DNA of 64,000 bases from positions 260,322 to 324,321 of the forward strand of contig VFIW01000014.1 of assembly GCA_006386115.1 (NCBI GenBank). Direction: 5' to 3'. The position numbers were made by a program, and so were the translations under genes. The notes beneath the pieces were generated by a model, which saw nothing but the letters and a program-made list of their open reading frames with translations, did no database searches and had not been told where the DNA came from. This document shows positions 41,808 through 50,917 of the stretch, in pieces (the stretch's first letter is position 1; every line of letters begins with the position of its first letter). The DNA is from Globisporangium splendens. Its lineage: Eukaryota; Oomycota; Peronosporomycetes; Pythiales; Pythiaceae.

Positions 41808-44088
41808 ATGGGAACGATGCGGATGATGCCGATGCTATTGGCGGCACTTGCACTGCTCGGCTGCATGACGGCGCGCGCAGACACGCAGCACAAGCGATGT
41901 ACGTGTATATGGATATGGATGTGTGTGTGCTGCTTGCAAATGGCCGTGTGGGTTGACTGACCACTGTGTGATTGTGTTGCGAATGATGCGATGTTGATGA
42001 TGGCAGATGCAGCGGAGAGCGACCCTGCCGAACGGACGTGGCTGGACGAAGGATACCAGGCAAAAGCGGCGATCAATGACTGGGAGGCCCAGGAGACGTT
42101 CTGCTTTTATGAGAACGCGACGTTGCGCATCCGATTGGACCCATTGAACAGGTGCGACAAGAGCATTCAGTGCATGTTGCGCTTATGGGCTCGCTTGAAT
42201 TGCATCAGTTCTAACTGTCATGGGTGTTCGTATTGTGTGTGTGTGTAGTACGCTGCAACCGTATGTCGTGCGCACGTTTGGTCAGTCGAAGGAAGCGTAT
42301 GAGATTTACGCGTTTTTGGTGGACCAGCTCTCGCAATTGCAGGTGCGTTGTAGACACCCATGGTTCCCATTATGCGGGTGTTGCTGTGGTTAATAATACG
42401 CATGATGTGCTTGCATTGGGGACGTTTCTAGGAATATGCGTGGCCCTTTCGATCGTTCTTTTGGGCGTGGAGCGAGCTGCGCGTCGTGGTCCAAAGTCCT
42501 CACTACGACCAATTGCAATTCGCGTTCACTAGGTACGCCAAGCCTTTAATATGCGATGCCGAGTGGTCTTTCTGAAAGTGGCGCTAATGGTTGCTGCTGC
42601 CCCACTCACGTTGATGCACAGATCGCCTGGATCGTTTTGCCGCGGGATGCAACTGGCCGACAAAATGACACCACGCTTGGTGGAATACATCTCCGAAGAC
42701 GCCGTTGGCTACGTGCAGACAGCGCTTCGTTTCCTGAGTACGTGATCTATTTTTCGTCTTTAATTTGCCAAGCTGACTCGGTGTGTCGTCGTTCATCATA
42801 CGTAGCCCACTATCTTTGCGAGAACTGCGTTCATGGATGCACGCGCGAGTGCAAATCAATCGATGACGACACGTGCTATATTAACCTGAGCCCGTATCAT
42901 GCGCCATGCGTGACAGTGACGGGCCCAACGAAACCCTTTTTGGCGACCTCGACTCCAGCTATCCCGTTCTCCTTGTCGTTTCAAACCGGTATGACTTGCT
43001 TACTGCGAATTTGCCCATATGTGGCGTGGAGCTCGCGTTCTAACTGCTCTCTCTTACTTTCCTCACACCTTTCGTAGTGCTGTCGTCGATCTTTGTGCAA
43101 AACTTCTTCTTCGGGCTGTTTCTCTTTTACTGTTCGGAGACGCTGTCGCGGTCGCGCAGTTTCCACTACTTTTTGGGTGCGTCCATCGGCATTTGCTTTT
43201 CGATGATGCTCGCGCTCTACTTCTTCTCGCGCCAAACCCGCTCAGCAGCCAAGATGATCCCCGGCGTGCAATTGCTGCAAAGTGTCGGCTCGTTGGTCTC
43301 GTTTGCTGTCCCGTTTACCAGTTTCGTGCTGTTGCCGTCGATTTACAAGGTAATATCACTCGGACTCAGCTACCTTGCGGACATTTGGTCGTACGAGCAA
43401 CTCTTTGGGATCCCGCACTTGGGCAAGATCTATTTCTTCTTCTTCGGCTTCCTGGGCTGCATATTGGTGTGGTGGAACCAGTGGGGTGCAACGCCCAAGA
43501 GCGAGAACCAGCAAGACGAAGAGGAGATCGAAGAAATCGGATACCTGGACGAAGATCTGCAGCTCACGACGTCGCAGGCAGCACTGTCACGGGCGCTGAA
43601 GCTCATTGGGTTGGCACTCTTGTTTTACAGCACGTCGTCGACAGAGTTCTCGCTCGTGCTCATGCTGCTGGTGTCGCTGACGCGTGTATTCCAGTTCCTT
43701 GGCACGACATTTTACTTTTGGTACCATTACGAGGTACGTTTGTGGTCCATGCCTTGTAATTTTGGAGTTGTTTTCTATTGCGTTAATCGGTTTTGCTAAT
43801 CTTGTTGCTCTTGCTTGATGATGATGCCGCAAACAGCGAGCTGGACGTCACAGTAAGCTGATCTCGAAGAAGGAGTTTGAACAGCAAGCCGTGTCGGAGA
43901 CCGAGAAGGCGCTGAAGCAGTTGCAGGAGTTCTTGAAGAACAACCCAGAAGAGCTGGACAAAGTGTCGGAGGAGAACGAGATCCGGTTGCGGCGGTTTGT
44001 TAAAGGCCGCAACCACATGGATGTCGCGACGCGGGACTCGGCGTTGAATGCGCGCAAGAAAGCCAAATGGTCGTGCTCCATTCAGTAA
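41808..44088 (+). CDS. NEMP-family nuclear envelope integral membrane protein, eight exons
   Basis: Exons 41808-41898, 42007-42151, 42249-42342, 42432-42532, 42622-42737, 42806-42988, 43078-43733 and 43837-44088 give 545 residues; phases match at all seven introns and donors are mostly GTACGY or GTGCGW. Exon 1 gives a signal peptide (MLLAALALLGCMTARA). A luminal domain with LSPYHAPCVTV follows. The NEMP core begins at LFLFYCSETLSRSRSFHY and has four or five TM segments, including FFFGFLGCILVWW and ALKLIGLALLFYS. The soluble tail KKEFEQQAVSETEKALKQL resembles the conserved tail of animal NEMP1/TMEM194. NEMP proteins sit in the inner nuclear membrane and stiffen the nuclear envelope. The convergent neighbour ends about 210 bases away. 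Confidence 0.8.
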
Positions 44089-44297
44089 CAATCTCAACGA
44101 GCTCTCGGTTTTTAGTACGTACGAAAGCGGTGTGTTGTTATGCTTTGCGTAGCTTCTCTTTCTTGCATTCGAATCCAAACCTTTGACAACGCGTGCTTTG
44201 ACAACAGGCATAAATAACAATATTATTAACGAACTTTAAGCAGAGTATGGTCATCTTCGGGCAGCTGCGAAAGTGCTTCGTCTACCTTCTACCCTAC

Positions 44298-45935
44298 TTA
44301 GCAGAGCACATCCGAGATCGACATGCTGTGAAAGGACGACGACTTGGGGCTGCAGACAAGATCCTTCTTCTCGCACTCACTCACTGGTTTTACTTCCTGG
44401 ATCTCGCCTTCTTCCAGTCCATCGTCGCCGTCTTCTCTGTCGTCGTTGATGATCCCAATGACCTTCGACTCGTGCAGAATCGTCTCCTGCAGCTTCTGCC
44501 ACGAATACCCAGGTGGCTTTGCGGCCGACGAAGGAGTCTCGACTTTTGGTGACGCTGCACTACGAATGCACACGGACTTGAGCGGCATCGTCAATGGATC
44601 AGTCTTTGGCAAGTTTCGAATAGGTGGCACCAGTGCAGCAGCAGGTTCGCTTTGTGTGCTTTCCTTCAACAAGATACGCGGCACAAGAGAACTCACGGGA
44701 GGTAGACGCGTCGCTTCTGGAGTCTCACAGTGCAGTTGACTCGCAGCAGCTCGCCAGGTCTTGGACGGAGTGAGTAGCGTAGTCGCACGTGTGGTGTTTG
44801 GCGCTGGGGTCACAGGAAGAGCAGCCGATGATGGACGTGATGGCGCCACCGTGTTATTGTTGGAGTTAGAGGATGGAGTGCGTCCACCATGGGCAAAGCA
44901 AAAGCCACCTTTGCGAGCAGTTGTGGTGCAGCCCTCGAAAGTGCAGCGTTTGCCACCTCCGTGGGCGATGCACTTGCCTCGACTAACGGCACTGTTCGCG
45001 CAACCTTCAACGCCGCATTTGCGACCGCCACCGTGTGCTTTACAGAGTCCCATGCGCTGGGCACTGCTGCGGCATCCCTCGATCGTGCAACGCTTGCCGC
45101 CTCCATGAGCAATGCACAAGCCACCTGTTTTCGCGCTGCTCTTGCAATCGTCGACACTGCATCGCTTGCCACCGCCATGTGCACGACAGAGATCGCCGCT
45201 GACTGCACTGCTCTTGCAATTTGCGACCTGGCACCGATGGCCACCTCCGTGGGCGATGCAGAACCCGCCTTTCTTGGCGCTCGAGCTGCAGTTCTTCATC
45301 TGGCAGCGGCCGCCACCACCGTGGACGTAGCACAAGCCTCGACTTTGTGCTGAGCTCGTGCATTCTGGGATCTTACAGCGTCGACCGCCGCCATGGGCAC
45401 GGCATAACCCGCCCGACGCGATGTGCTTGGAGCAACCTGGATGCTTGCATTTGCGGCCACCGCCATGTTGGACGCAGAGCCCGCGACTCACAGCGCTGTT
45501 GTTGCACTTGGCTTCTTTGCAGCGGCGTCCGCCACCATGGGCGACGCATTTTCCACCCGAGACGACGTGCTTGGGGCACCCAGACACACGGCAGCGCGTG
45601 CCACCGCCGTGGGCTGGACAGAGACCCCGACTTCGTGCCATGCTTGCACAACCTGGTTCGCTGCATTTTTTGTTGTGATAGCCGCCGTTGGCGTGTGCGG
45701 TGGAAGCTTCCAGGGTATCATCTTCCGAGTCGTAGCTGCTGCTGTCGTCGTCATTGTCGTCGCCGAGATCGTCGTCGTCTGTGGTCGTGGACTCGCCTCG
45801 CTTGATGCGCTTGTTGCTGCTGGGACCAATTGCCTTTGGCATGCTCTGGGGACTGCGTGGTGGCTCGAGGTCCAAGGGCTCGAGGATGTGGAGCGCGTGG
45901 TGCGGATGCTTGATGCGTAGTGGAGGCGACTGCAT
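44298..45935 (-). CDS. WRKY19-like protein with eleven 24-residue Cys/His repeats
   Basis: A 545-residue protein from the ATG at 45935; the frame runs on to 46214 but that part is low in quality and probably 5' UTR. An acidic Asp/Ser-rich stretch precedes eleven tandem units of 24 residues (about 44872-45663) with the pattern C-x4-C-x9-C-x2-H-G-G-G, each unit binding its neighbour without a linker. The same unit occurs in the plant WRKY19 protein and is abundant in oomycete proteins annotated as WRKY19-like; there is no WRKY domain here. A Ser/Pro/Thr-rich tail follows. The C2HC-like ligand set suggests zinc binding and perhaps DNA, RNA or protein binding in the nucleus; this is inference. 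Confidence 0.8.
   Translation of the reverse strand: MQSPPLRIKHPHHALHILEPLDLEPPRSPQSMPKAIGPSSNKRIKRGESTTTDDDDLGDDNDDDSSSYDSEDDTLEASTAHANGGYHNKKCSEPGCASMARSRGLCPAHGGGTRCRVSGCPKHVVSGGKCVAHGGGRRCKEAKCNNSAVSRGLCVQHGGGRKCKHPGCSKHIASGGLCRAHGGGRRCKIPECTSSAQSRGLCYVHGGGGRCQMKNCSSSAKKGGFCIAHGGGHRCQVANCKSSAVSGDLCRAHGGGKRCSVDDCKSSAKTGGLCIAHGGGKRCTIEGCRSSAQRMGLCKAHGGGRKCGVEGCANSAVSRGKCIAHGGGKRCTFEGCTTTARKGGFCFAHGGRTPSSNSNNNTVAPSRPSSAALPVTPAPNTTRATTLLTPSKTWRAAASQLHCETPEATRLPPVSSLVPRILLKESTQSEPAAALVPPIRNLPKTDPLTMPLKSVCIRSAASPKVETPSSAAKPPGYSWQKLQETILHESKVIGIINDDREDGDDGLEEGEIQEVKPVSECEKKDLVCSPKSSSFHSMSISDVLC
44872..45663 (-). repeat. Coding tandem repeat, 11 x 72 bases
   Basis: DNA-level counterpart of the zinc-repeat array. 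Units keep TGC...TGT...TGC...CAC GGT GGC spacing but differ at third positions, so the array is old or under selection rather than freshly expanded. Confidence 0.8.
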
Positions 45936-46989
45936 TCTATAAGGGGCTTGAATCAGCTTCTTGGCTTCTTGTTGGCTTGTTGGTGGATGTAGAGGACGAC
46001 GGCACGTTGCAAAATGTCGTTGTCTTCGTGCAGCCACTGCGCTTGCCACACGTCTAGTAGCACTCGCCAACAGAACGAAGACACGAGAAATGTAGCGCCC
46101 TCGCGACCAGCGACACCTTTCGCTTCTCGACTCCGCCACGTCCACGCCGCTGTTTGCTTCAGCCTGGTGAGCTGGTTGTAGCGGTTGCTGCAGTGATTTG
46201 GTGGAAAGCGACACCCCTTGCGAAAGGCAGAAAAGAACAAAAGAAAACGATCACAACTTGAAGGCTGCTGCTGTTTAAACAACCACAAGACATGTGGGCC
46301 GGGGGAGGAGCAGGGTTGGCAGCCAGCACCACCAACCCCCCGCCCGCTGGCCCCTCGTCCCCGCCGACGCCACACGAGAGAAAGGAAGCAACCTGCTCGA
46401 CTGCGCCAACCCCAGAGAAACGACGAGACCTCGTCGCGTACGGCGCTCGCTTCCAGTCTCTTGCAGAGGAAAGGATGGAAAGGGAAGCGCACCATATCGG
46501 AGATCTACAATATCTGCATTGGCCAAAACGACAAGACGGATCTGCGCGTTCTTTCCTTGTTTTCTTTTTTGGTGGAAGTCGAGCAGTGCGAGAGCTATAA
46601 ATACCTGGTGTGCACGACCTTTCTATTCAGATTGGCGCCAGCAATGCTGAACCGCAGACGCATACCACATGCGGCACCTGGCACATTCGGATCTTTCCAG
46701 CGATGACGCTGCGCATCATTTCGTTCCATTCATCAATCCACGCGGAGAAACAGACAAATCGCCGCGGTGCTGCTGCAGCCAAGTGGCTCTTCCCCACTTG
46801 ACGCACGTTTTCGTTTCTTTGCGCTCGTCTTTTTGAAGTACGCCCACACGGAACAAAAGTACACCGTCCTGCACCAAAGCGAAACTTTTCCAAGTTCATA
46901 ATCGACAAACAGCGCTCTTTATTTTCACACTTGTGCACTTGCTATGGTAATACTCGGGCTTTCCTGACAGGACTCGGAGATTACTCTCC
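45936..46989. other. Intergenic region
   Basis: Spacer between the WRKY19-like gene and the C2 gene. A 180-codon minus-strand frame (45953-46495) is not supported by any domain or promoter. A fairly C/G-rich block lies at 46300-46380. No other structure seen. Confidence 0.5.
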
Positions 46990-47388
46990 TCATTCGTCGT
47001 CCTTCTCTACTTGGATCTCGAGCATAATCACGGACTTGCGGTTCTGCTTCTCGAAAAAATTGGGCACGACGAGGTCGTACATGCGCATCTTGGCGTTATT
47101 CTCGTCGTCCACGAATTGGCTCAGCGCGATGGTCGTGGAGCCGATGAGATCGTCCTTCGTGAACCGGTCGTGGTCGAACACCTGCACGTCGAGCACGGCG
47201 AACGCCGGGTCCTCCGTGAGGAACCAGAACTTCTGGTCCCACGTGGGATTCAGGTTCGCTGGCACGACGGAGCTCTTGCGCGTGTGCTCGCCGAGCGTGA
47301 GCACCACGTACGGGTCGCTCTTGCCGTTGAAGTCGGCCGCAGGCAGGTCGGCGGCCTTGGCGACGGTCACTTCCACTTTGTATGGCAT
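46990..47388 (-). CDS. Single C2-domain protein
   Basis: A 132-residue protein that is one complete C2 domain: VEVTVAKAADLPAADFNGKSDPYV, then LNPTWDQKFWF and VFDHDRFTKDDLIG. Four of the five usual calcium-binding aspartates are evident (AADF, KSDPY, FDHDR). It should bind phospholipid in a calcium-dependent way. An Inr match lies at 47447-47457 upstream. It is divergent from two longer C2 genes to the right, which share the same N-terminal sequence style, so all three probably arose by local duplication. Confidence 0.85.
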   Translation of the reverse strand: MPYKVEVTVAKAADLPAADFNGKSDPYVVLTLGEHTRKSSVVPANLNPTWDQKFWFLTEDPAFAVLDVQVFDHDRFTKDDLIGSTTIALSQFVDDENNAKMRMYDLVVPNFFEKQNRKSVIMLEIQVEKDDE

Positions 47389-48238
47389 GCTGATACTGGT
47401 GGTGGGGAAATTGCTTTGAATTGCGCGGGTGCGTACGTGGCGGCAGAATGCGGAATGCGGAGGTGCAGCATGCAGCTCTTCATTGCAACGAGCAGTTCAG
47501 ATCTCATTGCCCCCTATTCCGCAACCCAAACCGACTGGATTGAGAGTCAGCCTTTTATTCGTTGTAGGCGCTAAAAATTCCTCTCCATGCTTTATCCGGA
47601 AAAGAACGTATACTTTATAATTTGTAACTCCTTCAAAATGGCACGCACTTGAGTGCTGGGCGTGGCGCAATGGCAACGGCACTGGGTACATCCTGCTTCT
47701 ATTGGCTATTATAACAAGAGGCAAATAAAAAGCGACTTGCACATTGAACCATGGGTTCATGCCATTGTTCAGCGCCATGTTCAACCTGAAGCAGCGCGAA
47801 TTTCTATTGCATTTTGTCTTTTTCGAGCCGAAAAGTCCCTTTGCAAAGGAAAAAATCAGACTCGCTCAATCGCATCCCCGTCCGTCCTGGTGTGTCGCAT
47901 GAGGATCACGACACGATGCAACTCGCGATTATAGAGTTTTGTATGGAAGCGCGCGAGTGCAACTGCGCTGTTCAATGGCACACTTCCATCCAGAAAGTCA
48001 GTGTGTTTGAAGTGCTCATTGTCAGTAGCAACAGCGTTATTCCCCCCTCTCCATTGTCGCAGTTGGCTTGAAAAAAGCGGTAGAGGCTGAGTCCAGATGG
48101 CCAGCGCGTGGAAAAAGAGACCTCTTCATTTTGCTCCATAGTGAAATCAAGTCAAAATTAGTGTGGTTGACAGAGCGGTGCGAGGCGAGGCGGTGTGAGG
48201 TGAGGCAGGTGGGGTGAAGTGCGTCCTCTCACAGTCGC
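47389..48238. other. Divergent intergenic region between C2 genes
   Basis: Promoter region for genes on both sides; Inr sites lie at 47447-47457 (-) and 48239-48249 (+). The middle is AT-rich with no supported gene. Confidence 0.6.
47447..47457 (-). promoter_or_regulatory. Inr-type core promoter of the C2 gene
   Basis: The minus strand reads CATTCCGCATT, an exact match to CATTYYNCAWT plus T, 59-69 bases before the ATG at 47388. Confidence 0.6.
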
Positions 48239-48249
48239 CATTCTGCAAT
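48239..48249 (+). promoter_or_regulatory. Inr-type core promoter of the first C2-DysF gene
   Basis: CATTCTGCAAT is an exact match to the initiator core CATTYYNCAWT, 51-61 bases before the ATG at 48300. The following CC matches the motif at 6668. Confidence 0.65.
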
Positions 48250-48299
48250 CCGCGCTCCGTCCGTTAAAGCTGCAGGGAGAAACAAAAAAGCGCAACGAG

Positions 48300-49064
48300 A
48301 TGCTCTATAATCTGGAGGTGACGCTGGTGAAGGCTCTCGATCTGGCGGCCGCCGACTTCGGGTTCATGGGTCTCGGCGGCAAGAGCGACCCGTACGTGAC
48401 GTTCAAGGTGGACAAGAAGGTGGAGAAGAGCACGACGATCGCGTCGACGCTCAACCCGACGTGGAGTCCGCCCGAGAAGTTCCGCTTCGCGATCGACCGC
48501 CCCAAGGAGAAATGCCTCGACATCAAGGTGTTTGACCGCGACCGCTTGAACGCCGACGACTTGATCGGCACGGCGTACATCGCGCTCGCGCCGTTCCTTG
48601 AGACCAAGGTGTCCGAAGTCGTCGCGTACGACCTCGAAGTGCCGCCCGAGTTCGAAAAGCAGCACCGCAAGAGCGTGCTCTTCCTCGAGATCAAGCTCAC
48701 GAAATCGAATGATCGCGTGCAGAAGGTGCTCGAGATGTGGGAGAACCAGCGCTACCACATCGTCAAGAAATGGACGTACGATATCCACGTGAGCGGATCG
48801 ACCGAGCGTCGCCGCTGGAGCTCCGTCGACAACAGTAGGGTCTCGTCGGACGCGTTTGAAGACGTGGCGCCCAAGCCGCCGTCGCATTTACAAGCTGAAG
48901 GGTGGACGCTCGATGTGTCCCAGGGCGATGAGAACGGATGGGTGTATGCGCCGACGTTCTCGGGACCGTGGCAGAAAGATCCATTCACGCTGGCGATGGT
49001 GCGGCGACGCAAATGGGTCAACAACTGCACGCTGCCGGACAACCAGGAGCACGACCATCGGTAA
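48300..49064 (+). CDS. C2 domain protein with DysF-like C-terminal domain (copy 1)
   Basis: A 254-residue protein; the ATG at 48300 lies about 50 bases after an exact Inr, so the longer frame is not used. A C2 domain (residues 1-135) has ADFGFMGLGGKSDPYVTF, STLNPTWSPPEKF and VFDRDRLNADDLIG. The second half has WENQRYHIVKKW, a RRRWSS segment, then GWTLDVSQGDENGWVYAP and MVRRRKWVN. That Trp/Arg spacing is the pattern of DysF domains in dysferlin-type and peroxisomal Pex23/Pex30-type proteins. I infer a peripheral membrane protein for calcium- or lipid-dependent membrane work. Its closest relative is the tandem copy at 49960. Confidence 0.85.
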   Translation: MLYNLEVTLVKALDLAAADFGFMGLGGKSDPYVTFKVDKKVEKSTTIASTLNPTWSPPEKFRFAIDRPKEKCLDIKVFDRDRLNADDLIGTAYIALAPFLETKVSEVVAYDLEVPPEFEKQHRKSVLFLEIKLTKSNDRVQKVLEMWENQRYHIVKKWTYDIHVSGSTERRRWSSVDNSRVSSDAFEDVAPKPPSHLQAEGWTLDVSQGDENGWVYAPTFSGPWQKDPFTLAMVRRRKWVNNCTLPDNQEHDHR

Positions 49065-49959
49065 ACGAACGAGTGCTCGCCATATCACTTATTGTTCCGT
49101 CGTCGTTATATTGCATCTGAGAAAGCGAGAGACATGTGGACGTCCGGAGTGACGCATTCGTGTCCCGCCACGAGACATGCTTCAATCAATCCTCACGAAC
49201 GTCGAAGACACAAGAGCCAAGTAAAACGAACCAGCTCTCGCTTTTCGCATATGCACTTTGCAGACGAGGAGGGCGGACGATGCGCGTGCTTATGGACGAC
49301 CCGCCTGCGGCACACGCATACATATTGAATCACACATCATGAGGGAGGCTACGCACAGAAAACTGCATGCATGTTGCATCTTGAACTTTGTATCATACTC
49401 TATGCAAACCATACTAATATATCGCACAGCCTGCCTGAACGAGTTCCGTTGCTTGCGCTGAAACATCACATCTGAAATGATTCCTTGCAAAAACAGAGGT
49501 CATGCGATTGCAAGGTATGTGCTCTCGATCACTTAGACTTGTCTGTTACGTAATGGCGGCAAGAACCTGATTTTTGCAAACAAAGAGGTGCTGCGGTGCA
49601 GATTGCAGATGTACCTAAAAACCGAAAAAAAACAAAAAAACTCACATTACGAAACCGGTGTGTGTCCTGTCGCAAAACCAACAACAGTAAAATCCAATTC
49701 AAAAATCCAATATTGGCCAATTACTCCATGTGCCTCTTCCATTTCCACCAATCACCGCTCACAATAAATGGAATAGTGCCCCCTCCTATCTCTGCAAGAA
49801 TTGCATCATGCAGGTTGGGTACGAATCAAAAAGCCCAGAAAGTTTTCTGCCGCGAAAAGCGCGAGAAGCTCCGCCGCGCTGCTCATTTGCCGCCGCTGCG
49901 CACACCGCAACGACGCTCCTTCATACATCACAGTCAGTGCGTACACAGCAGCCCTCAGT
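49065..49959. other. Intergenic region between tandem C2-DysF genes
   Basis: AT-rich spacer with no supported gene. A partial Inr (GCTCATTTGCCGCC, 49880-49893) lies about 70 bases before the next ATG. Confidence 0.55.
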
Positions 49960-50697
49960 ATGTTCTCTCTGCAAGTGAAGCTGGTGCGCGCCGAGGACCT
50001 GCCGGCGAGCGACTTCGGGTTCATGGGCATGGGTGGCAAGAGCGACCCATACGTGACGCTCAAGGTCGGACGCAACTCGCAGAAGAGCTCGGTCGTGTCG
50101 TCGTCGCTCAACCCGCGGTGGGCGCCACCCGAGGTGTTCCACTTCCAGCTCGACAAGCCCAAGGAGAAGTGTCTCGAGATCCAGGTGTTTGACTTCGACC
50201 GACTCAACTCGGACGACCTGCTCGGCACGGCCAACATCGCGCTCGCGCCGTTCCTCGAGTCGCGGCACTCGGAGCTCATCTCGTATGACCTCGACGTGCC
50301 TGCTGAGTTCGACAAGCAGAACCGCAAGAGCGCCATCTTTCTCGACATCAAGCTCACGTCCACGGACCACGTCGACCAGATCCTCGAGCTCTGGGAGAAT
50401 CAGCGGTACCACATCGTGAAGAAGTGGACAACCGACGCGATCGTGACGGGGTCGAACGAGCGCAAGCGCTGGAGCTCCGTGAACGATGCAAATGTGTCGT
50501 CCGACGCGTTTGAGGACGTCGCACCCAAGTGTCCGCCGCATCTGAAGGCCGAGGGGTGGACACTGGACGTGTCCCAGGGCGACGACAACGGATGGATCTA
50601 CGCGCCGTCGTTCTCCGGGCCGTGGCAGAAGAATGCGTTCACGTTAGCGATGGTGCGCCGCCGCAAGTGGATCAACAAATGCTCCGCCGCACAGTAA
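49960..50697 (+). CDS. C2 domain protein with DysF-like C-terminal domain (copy 2)
   Basis: A 245-residue tandem duplicate of the gene at 48300, alike along its whole length (SDFGFMGMGGKSDPYVTL, WENQRYHIVKKW, EGWTLDVSQGDDNGWIYAP, MVRRRKWIN). The C2 calcium-site aspartates are kept. It ends about ten residues sooner, without the acidic/His tail of copy 1. The ATG at 49960 matches the start of copy 1; the in-frame stretch upstream is low-quality leader. The same membrane-binding role is inferred. Confidence 0.85.
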   Translation: MFSLQVKLVRAEDLPASDFGFMGMGGKSDPYVTLKVGRNSQKSSVVSSSLNPRWAPPEVFHFQLDKPKEKCLEIQVFDFDRLNSDDLLGTANIALAPFLESRHSELISYDLDVPAEFDKQNRKSAIFLDIKLTSTDHVDQILELWENQRYHIVKKWTTDAIVTGSNERKRWSSVNDANVSSDAFEDVAPKCPPHLKAEGWTLDVSQGDDNGWIYAPSFSGPWQKNAFTLAMVRRRKWINKCSAAQ

Positions 50698-50917
50698 GAG
50701 AAAGAAATGCCGTGGCGCATGTATATGGAAGCGAAAGGATGCATCATATTCGTCACGATTTGCATAGTCAGAGAAAGAGAGCGCACCCGTTCATTATTGA
50801 TTGAAAGTTCACAACACCAATGCTAGGACAAAGCCCAAAAATGTGCCTTATTTTACGTCGTCACCGCCAATGTTGCTCACTGTGCGCTCCTCCAGCCCTT
50901 CTCTAGCGTGCTACTGC

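Noticed and set aside
43350..43371. A GTAATA...CTCAG pair inside NEMP exon 7
   Set aside because: It would be a 20-base intron, too short; reading through keeps a normal TM-loop sequence.
44872..45663. Tandem array considered as a CRISPR-like or satellite repeat
   Set aside because: Period is exactly 24 codons and conservation follows Cys/His codons, so it is a coding repeat.
45953..46495. Minus-strand 180-codon frame upstream of the WRKY19-like gene
   Set aside because: No recognisable domain and mixed composition; more likely promoter and 5' UTR.
47641..47700. tRNA-like look of the GC-rich block near 47650
   Set aside because: No A-box/B-box pair and no cloverleaf can be drawn.
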